NCBI GenBank assembly: GCA_002402085.1
Contig: NVVB01000046.1
Coordinates: 23,015 to 29,820, forward strand
Length of the DNA stretch: 6,806 nucleotides
Origin: Gammaproteobacteria bacterium
GTDB lineage: Bacteria; Pseudomonadota; Gammaproteobacteria; Pseudomonadales; UBA3067
Reading direction: 5' to 3'
The position numbers and the translations under genes were made by a program. The notes below the pieces were generated by a model. It was not told where the DNA came from, searched no databases, and saw nothing but the letters and a program-made list of their open reading frames with translations. Below are positions 1 to 5,571 of the stretch, piece after piece. The number at the start of each line of letters is the position of its first letter. Position 1 is the stretch's first letter.

Positions 1-780
<780 letters not shown>

Positions 781-1341
781 TTATCCACTTCTAAACACCC
801 GTCCAGAAACGACGTCGCATATTTCAGAAGGGGCTCGTTGACCGCCCACGGAGCCGGATACAATATAGTCTAAGCCCAGGCCAAATTGCTTACGCACGTG
901 CAGCGTGTTTCTCGCCGGGTTCCATCCCGATAAATTAGCGCTGGTAGACACGATAGGTCCGCCTACTTGCCGGCATAACTCTGCTGCAATGGGGTGATCG
1001 ACAATACGCACCGCAAACGAGTTAAAGCAGCCTCTAATCCAAGGTGGCATTTTATGATCTGCATCAGGAATCACCCAGGTTTTGGAATGGGTATATTTCT
1101 TCTTGATTCTTGCGCGCTGCAAATCATCTAAATGGCTACACCAAGTTTCAATTTGAGCGTACTCATTAACAATGAGAATCAAGCCTTTGGACGCTGAGCG
1201 CGACTTAAGTTGCAACAAGCGATCCACCGCATAAGGATTAAAGGGATCACAACCCAGACCAAATACAGATTCAGTCGGATAGGCAACCACGCCCCCAGAA
1301 ACGATGGATTGAACTGCCAACTTCAAGGACCATGCACTCAT
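781..1341 (-). CDS. tsaC: Threonylcarbamoyl-AMP synthase (YrdC/Sua5 family, TsaC)
   Basis: Makes L-threonylcarbamoyladenylate from threonine, bicarbonate and ATP, the first step of t6A modification at position 37 of ANN-decoding tRNAs; the product is handed to the TsaBDE complex in the cytosol. The 186-residue protein matches the short, single-domain TsaC form (E. coli 190 residues) and lacks the C-terminal Sua5 domain. Visible are GGVVAYPTESVFGLGCDP (16-33), the KxR pair K46/R48 followed by KGLILIV (52-58), PPWIRGCFNSFAVRIVDHP (99-117), STSANLSG (132-139) with its Ser/Asn, and PSEICD (171-176). Oddity: where the family usually has Pro-Gly-Pro-x-Thr before TWxxP, this protein reads THSKTWVIP (84-92). 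The ribosome binding site is weak. It sits between purE and hemF; there is no smg or yrdD-like gene beside it, unlike in E. coli. Confidence 0.93.
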   Translation of the reverse strand: MSAWSLKLAVQSIVSGGVVAYPTESVFGLGCDPFNPYAVDRLLQLKSRSASKGLILIVNEYAQIETWCSHLDDLQRARIKKKYTHSKTWVIPDADHKMPPWIRGCFNSFAVRIVDHPIAAELCRQVGGPIVSTSANLSGWNPARNTLHVRKQFGLGLDYIVSGSVGGQRAPSEICDVVSGRVFRSG

Positions 1342-1392
1342 AACATATCGCCAAAAACGGTGAGTAAGAGATTAATGATTGAGTGATGGTCA

Positions 1393-1445
1393 GTTCAAAA
1401 ACCCAACACTTGAGGCTCAACGTCGGAACCTCGGGGCTTTTGAAC
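1393..1445 (-). repeat. Large inverted repeat / hairpin upstream of tsaC
   Basis: GTTCAAAA at 1393-1400 is exactly complementary to TTTTGAAC at 1438-1445. After one mismatch the pairing continues with CCC (1402-1404) against GGG (1434-1436), and an inner GAGG/CCTC pair (1412-1415 with 1429-1432) can form in the loop. In the minus-strand transcript it would lie about 50 nt before the tsaC start. No run of U follows it in either direction, so it does not look like a simple intrinsic terminator. A leader structure, a protein-binding site or a remnant repeat element are all possible. Confidence 0.55.
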
Positions 1446-1545
1446 GTAAACCGTCTAAACCAAACCCATGCCTTCAGGAATTTCAGATCCTAGAATGTGT
1501 TTTCCAGAATCTAAGGTCTCCTAGGAACTGAGGCCTCGGAGCGAT

Positions 1546-1572
1546 CACTCTAGAAGCGCATGTCTAGAAGTG
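1546..1572 (-). repeat. Hairpin downstream of purE with repeated TCTAGAAG
   Basis: CACTCTAGA (1546-1554) pairs with TCTAGAAGTG (1563-1572) over nine base pairs with a single bulged A, closing an 8-nt loop. The same arms also form a direct repeat, TCTAGAAGCGC (1549-1559) and TCTAGAAGTGC (1563-1573), 10 of 11 identical with a 14-nt period; a third degenerate copy (CCTCTAAAG) follows at 1576-1584. It begins about 35 nt past the purE stop on the purE transcript. No U-tract follows, so a stability or processing hairpin fits better than a classical terminator. Confidence 0.55.
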
Positions 1573-1607
1573 CGCCCTCTAAAGACACAAGGGTTTGTAC
1601 GCCGTAC

Positions 1608-2114
1608 TTAAGCGTTTAAAGATTGCTGCAACTTAGCGTCTTTTTCCATAACCACTTTGGCTTGGTCTTCACGCTCCTGCTTAACGCGTTTGGCCAAGTC
1701 TTCATCAGACAAGGACAAGATTTGCGCGGCAAGGTAGGCTGAATTTTTAGCGCCTGCTTTGCCAATCGCTACAGTAGCAACCGGAATGCCCGCAGGCATC
1801 TGAACGGTGGCCAATAACGCATCTTGGCCTTTCAAGGGGCCTGAATCAATGGGGATACCAATCACAGGCTTCAGTGTATGTGCCGCAACCGCACCGGCTA
1901 AATGAGCAGCCATGCCAGCGGCTGCAATAAACACGGCACAACCGCGCGACTCAGCGTCTTGGATATAGGCCTGAGTCTGAGCAGGAGTACGATGGGCCGA
2001 AGTGATCTTAACTTCAAAAGACACCGATAATTTTTTCAAAATATCCATCGCGCCTTCCACCACAGGAAGGTCCGAATCAGATCCCATTAATATGGCAACA
2101 AAAGGTTTATTCAT
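1608..2114 (-). CDS. purE: N5-carboxyaminoimidazole ribonucleotide mutase / AIR carboxylase (PurE)
   Basis: De novo purine synthesis in the cytosol: class I PurE moves the carboxyl group of N5-CAIR (made by PurK) to C4, giving CAIR. Motifs: [10 protein letters not shown] (6-15), the catalytic-histidine motif SAHRTP (39-44, H41), [17 protein letters not shown] (64-80), [29 protein letters not shown] (96-124). Length 168 residues fits bacterial PurE (E. coli 169). I chose ATG at 2114 rather than an in-frame GTG at 2123: AGGTG at 2121-2125 is an ideal ribosome binding site for this ATG and overlaps the GTG. Oddities: no purK follows, and the loop reads GMAAHLAG, not the GGAAHLPG usual in gammaproteobacterial PurE. 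It is not the animal-type class II enzyme. Function as PurE is secure; whether it needs PurK is not settled by sequence. Confidence 0.95.
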   Translation of the reverse strand: MNKPFVAILMGSDSDLPVVEGAMDILKKLSVSFEVKITSAHRTPAQTQAYIQDAESRGCAVFIAAAGMAAHLAGAVAAHTLKPVIGIPIDSGPLKGQDALLATVQMPAGIPVATVAIGKAGAKNSAYLAAQILSLSDEDLAKRVKQEREDQAKVVMEKDAKLQQSLNA

Positions 2115-2120
2115 GGCAAA

Positions 2121-2125
2121 CACCT
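2121..2125 (-). promoter_or_regulatory. Ribosome binding site deciding the purE start
   Basis: AGGTG on the minus strand lies six nucleotides before ATG at 2114. The alternative in-frame GTG (2123-2121) is part of this same site and has no good site of its own, so the shorter 168-residue form is preferred. Confidence 0.7.
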
Positions 2126-2197
2126 AACTGGGGTTTTAAATTAAAGAGTATTCTCAACTAAAGTAGGCGGGCAAATTACCTCAGAGCCTAATGCAAT

Positions 2198-3514
2198 TCA
2201 AGCCTCCACGGTCATATTGCTTAAAACATAGCCCCCAGGACCACTATTCACCAGGCCATCAAGCTGTAAATTCATTAATACACTGCTTAATTCCTGCACA
2301 CTCCATGACGTCTGCTCGACTAATTGATCAATAGGCACGGGGCAATCGCCCAATAAATCTAGCACTTTGGCTTGCTCACAAGTCAATGAATTCGCCGGCT
2401 CGCGGGATTCAGGAGGGACATTCACGCCGGTCTCAGGCGAGCTGATGGTGTTCACAAACTCAACACTCGATCTATCAATCTTATTAACAGGTGATTCAAT
2501 ACCGACTCTTTTGCGCTTAAAGTGCGCATCCTTCATGTAGAGCGTCATTCCTGACAAGTGCTCAATAATATCATCACTGCTTTGCACTAAGGTCGCGCCT
2601 TGTTTAATCAGCAAATGACAGCCCCTACTTTGGGCATTATGGATCGAACCCGGTATAGCGAAGACTTCTCGACCCTGATCGGCGGCCAACCGAGCAGTAA
2701 TCAATGAACCACTGCGCTCAGTTGCTTCCACCACCAACGTGCCCAAACTTAAACCCGAAATAATACGATTTCGGCGGGGAAAGTTACGCGCATTAGGCTG
2801 CGTACCGACAGGGAACTCCGACACGATGGCCCCCTGTTGAGCCACCTCGCGCGCCAAGGCTTGGTTTTGTTTTGGGTAATAGATATCCAAGCCTGAACCC
2901 ACTACCGCAATGGTTAAGCCCCCTTCAGCCAAACAACTGTGATGCGCCTGAGCATCCACACCTAATGCCAATCCGCTGGTGATGGTATAGCCCCGCTTAA
3001 CCAAGTCCGCGCTAAACATGCGGGTATTTTGCAATCCAGGGCGAGTCGCGTGACGACTGCCCACAATGGCCAATTGAGGAAAACTCAAGAGGTCAACATT
3101 GCCTTGTACGAATAACAAAGGCGGCGGATTGGGGATTTCTTTTAATAACGCAGGGTAGGATGGATCGAAGTAGGTCACTACATGATGGTGGTTACTTTGC
3201 CTAAGCCATCGTAGATCAAGGTCGACCCCGTTAATAAGTTTCGAGAAAGGATCGGTGTCTACATGAGACGCATGATTCAAACCAGGGTCTTGTAGTTCGT
3301 CCAACCGCGCGCGTAACAGAGAGGGATCAGTCTGGCGCATTAAGTGAGCGCTAGCCGGTTTTAGGCCCACGGCCTTAAGCTGCGCGTTAGATTGCTGCCA
3401 AAGCGCGTCTAATTCAGGATATTGCTGCAGAATGCGATGAAAAGTAACGGCTCCAACCCCCGGTAACCGTCCTATAAACAGCCACAAAGGTAATGCTTTA
3501 TTGATGTTATTCAT
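2198..3514 (-). CDS. dprA: DNA processing protein DprA (Smf)
   Basis: Binds incoming single-stranded DNA during natural transformation and loads RecA on it; present also in species not known to be competent. Order of domains in the 438 residues: N-terminal helix-hairpin-helix-like part with LPGVGAVTFHRIL (17-29); an insert of about 20 residues around 75-97; the Rossmann-type core with IVGSRHAT (150-157), TSGLALGVDAQAHH (179-192), VVGSGLDIYYP (204-214), NFPRRNRIISGLS (244-256), VVEATERSGSLITARLAADQGREVFAIPGS (261-290) and NAQSRGCHLLIKQGA (293-307); a polar linker (about 329-378); and a C-terminal winged-helix (about 379-432). It is longer than E. coli Smf (374) mainly through insert and linker. 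ATG at 3514 is the only start before the conserved N-terminus; TTAGG precedes it. Upstream is the LysM gene, 97 nt away; downstream purE, 83 nt past the stop. Confidence 0.96.
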   Translation of the reverse strand: MNNINKALPLWLFIGRLPGVGAVTFHRILQQYPELDALWQQSNAQLKAVGLKPASAHLMRQTDPSLLRARLDELQDPGLNHASHVDTDPFSKLINGVDLDLRWLRQSNHHHVVTYFDPSYPALLKEIPNPPPLLFVQGNVDLLSFPQLAIVGSRHATRPGLQNTRMFSADLVKRGYTITSGLALGVDAQAHHSCLAEGGLTIAVVGSGLDIYYPKQNQALAREVAQQGAIVSEFPVGTQPNARNFPRRNRIISGLSLGTLVVEATERSGSLITARLAADQGREVFAIPGSIHNAQSRGCHLLIKQGATLVQSSDDIIEHLSGMTLYMKDAHFKRKRVGIESPVNKIDRSSVEFVNTISSPETGVNVPPESREPANSLTCEQAKVLDLLGDCPVPIDQLVEQTSWSVQELSSVLMNLQLDGLVNSGPGGYVLSNMTVEA

Positions 3515-3577
3515 CCTTGCCTAACAACTTATTTTTATATATGAGCCACATTTTAAGGGCTTTTGGGGTGTCTTTCA

Positions 3578-3604
3578 GGCCGTACCAACAAGACCAGTAC
3601 GGCC
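3578..3604 (-). terminator. Perfect 8-bp hairpin between LysM gene and dprA
   Basis: GGCCGTAC (3578-3585) and GTACGGCC (3597-3604) pair perfectly around an 11-nt loop. On the minus-strand transcript the stem starts 7 nt after the LysM-protein stop codon. Its position and GC-rich stem suggest 3'-end formation or protection, but no U-run follows (the next bases are TGAAAGACACC), so it is at best an imperfect intrinsic terminator. Between it and dprA lies an AT-rich stretch (3530-3541, TATATA-like on the minus strand) that could serve as a -10 element, without a recognisable -35. Confidence 0.45.
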
Positions 3605-3611
3605 ACTATTA

Positions 3612-4637
3612 TTAAGGGTTTCTTACCTCGTCTAAGATAGACATGGAACTAGTCGCTTTCAGAACTAACCCGTAAGAAACTTTTTCAAAGGTTCTAAACA
3701 CCATTAATATGCCTGCTCGTTCAGAGGGCAGCTGTAACAACTCATCGGTATAGGTATCTCGCACTTGCTCACCACGACGGTATATCGCCAGTACATGGCC
3801 TACTTGCATATTTTCTCTGAAGCCTTTGTTAATCACCACAACATCAAATTGACTGACATTTTTAACGCCACTTAACACACTGATGATTTTACCATTCACC
3901 TCTTGTTTCGGTGATTTTGGATAAAATATGGATTCTACACGGCGTTGCTCGGTGGCTAACAAGCGATCCCCAACCCGGACCTCTTCGCCAGAACGAATCA
4001 GCTCTAAAGTCGCAATGCCTTCTTCTTCTCGAATCCACTTACCCATGCCCAACTCTTTAGCATCGTAGCCCAACACTTCACTGGAATCCGGATCAACATA
4101 GGCTTCACCTGGGCGGTAAACGCCATAGGCCGCCTGGGGTTCAGACCAATCGCCACGGGCATAAAAACGATCCCCCACGCCCATAATAATGTGTAATTCA
4201 CTGCCGGCAATCACGTAAGAGGAGTCCTCTAGCAGCTCCTTGGATACCACACGGCTTTCAGTTAAAAAACTTTGCACTCGATCCAAAGGAATCGCGGGAA
4301 TAACCGTATCTAACGGCGTAATACGCGCCGTAGGACTTAATTTAATAGTCCGGGATTGTTCGCCCCGCTTGACCGTTAATGCAGGTTTTCCGTCGATGTA
4401 GACTAACTTTAATAAGTCGCCGGGGTAGATTAGGTGCGGATTTTCAAGCTGGGGGTTAATATGCCAAATTTCTGGCCACAACCATGGGTCCTGAAGATAT
4501 AAACTGGAGATATCCCATAAGGTATCCCCGTCTTTAACATAATACTGTTGCGGGTGATTCGCTTTTAATTCCACATTTGCCCAGGCACTGGAACAAATTA
4601 AAGCCATCACAACCAACCTGAGAAATGATTTCATCAT
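3612..4637 (-). CDS. tsaP: Secreted LysM-domain protein, probable type IV pilus secretin-associated TsaP
   Basis: Position (next to dprA, divergent from def) and architecture match the P. aeruginosa PA0020 type of protein, which by my recollection is the TsaP homolog; TsaP links the type IV pilus secretin ring to peptidoglycan. From ATG at 4637 the 341-residue product starts with a Sec signal peptide: MMK, a hydrophobic stretch (about 5-14), and a likely signal peptidase I site after AWA (18-20). There is no lipobox. A LysM domain follows (about 32-79): YVKDGDTLWDIS, then PWLWPEIWHINPQLENPHLIYPGDLLKL, which binds glycan strands. The remaining ~260 residues show no motif I recognise with confidence; the TsaP family carries a FlgT-like domain there. 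A GTG at 4682 would add 15 residues before the signal peptide and lies inside a leader hairpin, so I prefer 4637, which has AGGG 9 nt upstream. Family call is firm, pilus role inferred. Confidence 0.8.
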   Translation of the reverse strand: MMKSFLRLVVMALICSSAWANVELKANHPQQYYVKDGDTLWDISSLYLQDPWLWPEIWHINPQLENPHLIYPGDLLKLVYIDGKPALTVKRGEQSRTIKLSPTARITPLDTVIPAIPLDRVQSFLTESRVVSKELLEDSSYVIAGSELHIIMGVGDRFYARGDWSEPQAAYGVYRPGEAYVDPDSSEVLGYDAKELGMGKWIREEEGIATLELIRSGEEVRVGDRLLATEQRRVESIFYPKSPKQEVNGKIISVLSGVKNVSQFDVVVINKGFRENMQVGHVLAIYRRGEQVRDTYTDELLQLPSERAGILMVFRTFEKVSYGLVLKATSSMSILDEVRNP

Positions 4638-4663
4638 TAAGCGATTCCCTTTATCATAAGCAG

Positions 4664-4685
4664 TTAGTGCAAAGTCTTGCACTAA
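4664..4685 (-). promoter_or_regulatory. Perfect inverted repeat in the LysM-gene leader
   Basis: TTAGTGCAA (4664-4672) and TTGCACTAA (4677-4685) are exact complements around the 4-nt loop AGTC; a G-T pair can extend the stem. On the minus strand it ends about 27 nt before the chosen start codon and just upstream of the AGGG ribosome binding site. It is flanked by direct repeats of ATCATAAGCA (4653-4662 and 4691-4700), which on the minus strand read TGCTTATGAT, a good -10-like element. If the outer copy is the -10, transcription would begin at the hairpin, giving a 5'-terminal stem-loop. It could equally be the operator of a dimeric regulator. Confidence 0.55.
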
Positions 4686-4690
4686 TCGAG

Positions 4691-4700
4691 ATCATAAGCA
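4691..4700 (-). promoter_or_regulatory. Candidate -10 region for the LysM gene
   Basis: The minus strand reads TGCTTATGAT, with TATGAT matching five of six -10 positions and a TG dinucleotide close upstream. The -35 region 17-18 nt before is poor (TGTTCC/GTTCCG). An identical decamer occurs at 4653-4662, too near the ribosome binding site to be the main promoter. Assignment rests on one element only. Confidence 0.3.
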
Positions 4701-4781
4701 TTAACCATGCTGCGGAACAGTTCTCTTTTTTTATAAGAAAATACTCTTCAACGCATTGATACCGCCGATATGATCATAATC

Positions 4782-4810
4782 TTAGCAAGACTTTCTCGTT
4801 TATATATATA
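4782..4810 (+). promoter_or_regulatory. Candidate sigma70 promoter for def
   Basis: TTAGCA (4782-4787) and TATATA (4805-4810) are separated by 17 nt. Transcription would begin about 4817, leaving a very short leader. An alternative with a better -35 is TTGATA (4756-4761) with TAATCT (4777-4782), but its 15-nt spacing is short. Either would drive def, and possibly fmt-rsmB. The choice is not decidable from sequence. Confidence 0.35.
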
Positions 4811-4815
4811 ACGAG
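4795..4815 (+). promoter_or_regulatory. Palindrome over the def -10 region, operator-like
   Basis: CTCGTT (4795-4800) and AACGAG (4810-4815) are exact inverted repeats separated by nine alternating T and A. The site overlaps the candidate -10 and abuts the def ribosome binding region (GAGTAGG, 4813-4819). A dimeric regulator bound here would block def; as RNA it would be a weak hairpin with an AU loop. Confidence 0.4.
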
Positions 4816-4829
4816 TAGGCAAATATAGT

Positions 4830-5336
4830 ATGACAATCCTGAACATTTTAGAATTCCCAGACCGCAGATTGCGCACTGTCGCAAAAAAAGTAGTCAATGT
4901 AGATAGCGAAATTAAACAAATCACCGCCGATATGCTCGAAACTATGTACGATGCACCCGGCATCGGCTTAGCAGCGACTCAAGTGAATATCCACAAGCGT
5001 ATCATTGTAATCGACCTGTCCGAGCAAAAAGATCAACCGCAAGTATTCATCAACCCAGAAATCACCATCCTCGACGACGCCCCTCACGAACACGAAGAAG
5101 GCTGCTTATCCGTCCCTGGTTTTTCTGAAGCCGTTGAACGCCCCGCAAAGGTTTCCGTCAGCGCACTCAATGAAAAAGGCCAAGCCTTTGAGCTGGTCTG
5201 TGAAGATTTATTAGCCACCTGCATTCAACACGAATTAGATCACCTCAACGGCAAGTTATTTGTGGATTATCTATCCATGTTAAAACGTCAGCGAATTAAG
5301 ATTAAATTACAAAAGCAGCATAAATCCCAGCACTAA
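4830..5336 (+). CDS. def: Peptide deformylase
   Basis: Removes the formyl group from the N-terminal methionine of nascent proteins at the ribosome exit; a cytosolic metalloenzyme (usually Fe2+). All three signature motifs are present: GIGLAATQ (44-51), EGCLSVPG (90-97) with metal ligand C92, and QHELDHLNG (133-141) with ligands H134 and H138 and catalytic E135. The 168-residue length matches E. coli Def (169), and the C-terminal tail is the basic helix expected for contact with the ribosome. ATG at 4830 gives the standard family N-terminus ([10 protein letters not shown]); the ribosome binding site GAGTAGG lies about 10 nt upstream. It is divergent from the LysM gene. Unlike the tight def-fmt junction of E. 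coli, 232 nt separate it from fmt here. Confidence 0.98.
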   Translation: MTILNILEFPDRRLRTVAKKVVNVDSEIKQITADMLETMYDAPGIGLAATQVNIHKRIIVIDLSEQKDQPQVFINPEITILDDAPHEHEEGCLSVPGFSEAVERPAKVSVSALNEKGQAFELVCEDLLATCIQHELDHLNGKLFVDYLSMLKRQRIKIKLQKQHKSQH

Positions 5337-5353
5337 TCGATACAATCACGCCT

Positions 5354-5376
5354 TAGCCCATGCCAAGGGTCTATTT
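5354..5376 (+). terminator. Weak terminator-like hairpin after def
   Basis: A six-pair stem, TAGCCC with GGG-CTA, has one bulged T and a 7-nt loop, followed by only three T. It lies 18 nt past the def stop. Low stability and a short T-run make it a doubtful or leaky terminator. Confidence 0.25.
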
Positions 5377-5492
5377 CGAATTAAAGTCTCGACACTCAAC
5401 TGCTAAAACCCGACAACCAATGACTCCATTAACGCAAAGAACTCATTAATTGTCTCAACCGCTTAGTCCTACAGTTAACTGCCTGCACTCTG

Positions 5493-5509
5493 GACACAGG
5501 TGTCGACAC
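5493..5509 (+). promoter_or_regulatory. Two overlapping palindromes upstream of fmt
   Basis: GACACAGGTGTC (5493-5504) has 5-bp inverted arms, and GTGTCGACAC (5500-5509) is a perfect 10-bp palindrome sharing five bases with it, so GTGTC is used as an arm of both. Together the half-sites read GACAC, GTGTC, GACAC. This is the look of a compound operator or of two alternative hairpins. It lies 60-76 nt before the fmt start codon and overlaps a possible -35. Confidence 0.4.
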
Positions 5510-5520
5510 GATTGCTTTTT

Positions 5521-5546
5521 GCCATGCTACTTTAACGTCATGCTAC
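5521..5546 (+). repeat. Direct repeat G(C/T)CATGCTAC, 16-nt period
   Basis: GCCATGCTAC (5521-5530) and GTCATGCTAC (5537-5546) agree at 9 of 10 positions, with start points 16 nt apart, just upstream of the fmt ribosome binding site. Tandem activator half-sites or a chance duplication are both possible. Confidence 0.4.
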
Positions 5547-5554
5547 ACATTTAA

Positions 5555-5571
5555 AAGGCCACTATTTCTTG
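5555..5571 (+). promoter_or_regulatory. Ribosome binding site and TTG start codon of fmt
   Basis: AAGG (5555-5558) precedes TTG (5569-5571) by 10 nt. The frame has no ATG or GTG between the upstream stop (TAA at 5533-5535) and the conserved core LRIIFAGTPEF, whose reading begins at codon 12, so TTG is the only ordinary start available. Confidence 0.65.

Larger units (their letters stand above)
1342..1607. other. Long purE-tsaC spacer rich in inverted repeats and CTAG
   Basis: No reading frame here continues for more than a few dozen codons on the minus strand, and none resembles PurK or any family I know. The spacer instead carries two hairpin-forming inverted repeats (listed separately), the 8-bp palindromes TCCTAGGA (1519-1526) and GAGGCCTC (1530-1537), and four CTAG tetramers at 1490, 1521, 1550 and 1564. 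CCTCGG occurs twice (1429-1434 and 1534-1539), followed by GGC or AGC. A weak sigma70-like pair for tsaC may lie at the tsaC end on the minus strand (TTGAAC at 1446-1441, then an AT-rich ATTAAT 16 nt on), but the match is poor. Confidence 0.5.
5337..5568 (+). other. Long def-fmt spacer with palindromes and repeats
   Basis: No gene recognised. A 29-codon reading frame begins at ATG 5360 but has no ribosome binding site and no similarity I know. The first part can fold as TAG-CCC (5354-5359) against GGG-T-CTA (5367-5373) followed by TTT, a weak terminator-like hairpin for def. The last 80 nt contain overlapping palindromes and a 16-nt-spaced direct repeat, listed separately. TCGACA (5503-5508) with TGCTACTTT (5525-5533) could be an extended -10 promoter for fmt with a long 19-nt spacer. 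The match is weak. Confidence 0.5.

Noticed and set aside
1342..1607. Possible remnant of purK between purE and tsaC
   Set aside because: All three minus-strand frames are broken by stops within a few codons and show none of the ATP-grasp or C-terminal PurK motifs.
1608..2114. Animal-type class II AIR carboxylase
   Set aside because: The loop retains A-A-H-L after G-M and the SAHRTP motif of class I; the AGRSN-type signature of class II is absent.
4004..4210. 68-codon open frame inside the LysM gene
   Set aside because: It lies in a different frame of a well-supported coding region, has no ribosome binding site, and its product resembles nothing known.
4593..4637. Lipoprotein signal in the LysM protein (Cys at residue 15)
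   Set aside because: The residues before the Cys are A-L-I, with Ile at -1, which does not fit a lipobox; an AWA signal peptidase I site follows.
4638..4682. N-terminal extension of the LysM protein from GTG at 4682
   Set aside because: It would place 15 polar residues before a good signal peptide, has no ribosome binding site, and starts inside a hairpin.
4748..4963. 71-codon minus-strand frame over the def promoter and 5' end
   Set aside because: It is antisense to the certain def gene and covers its promoter region; the product shows no family features.
5360..5449. 29-codon frame in the def-fmt spacer
   Set aside because: No ribosome binding site, no recognisable product, and a length expected by chance.
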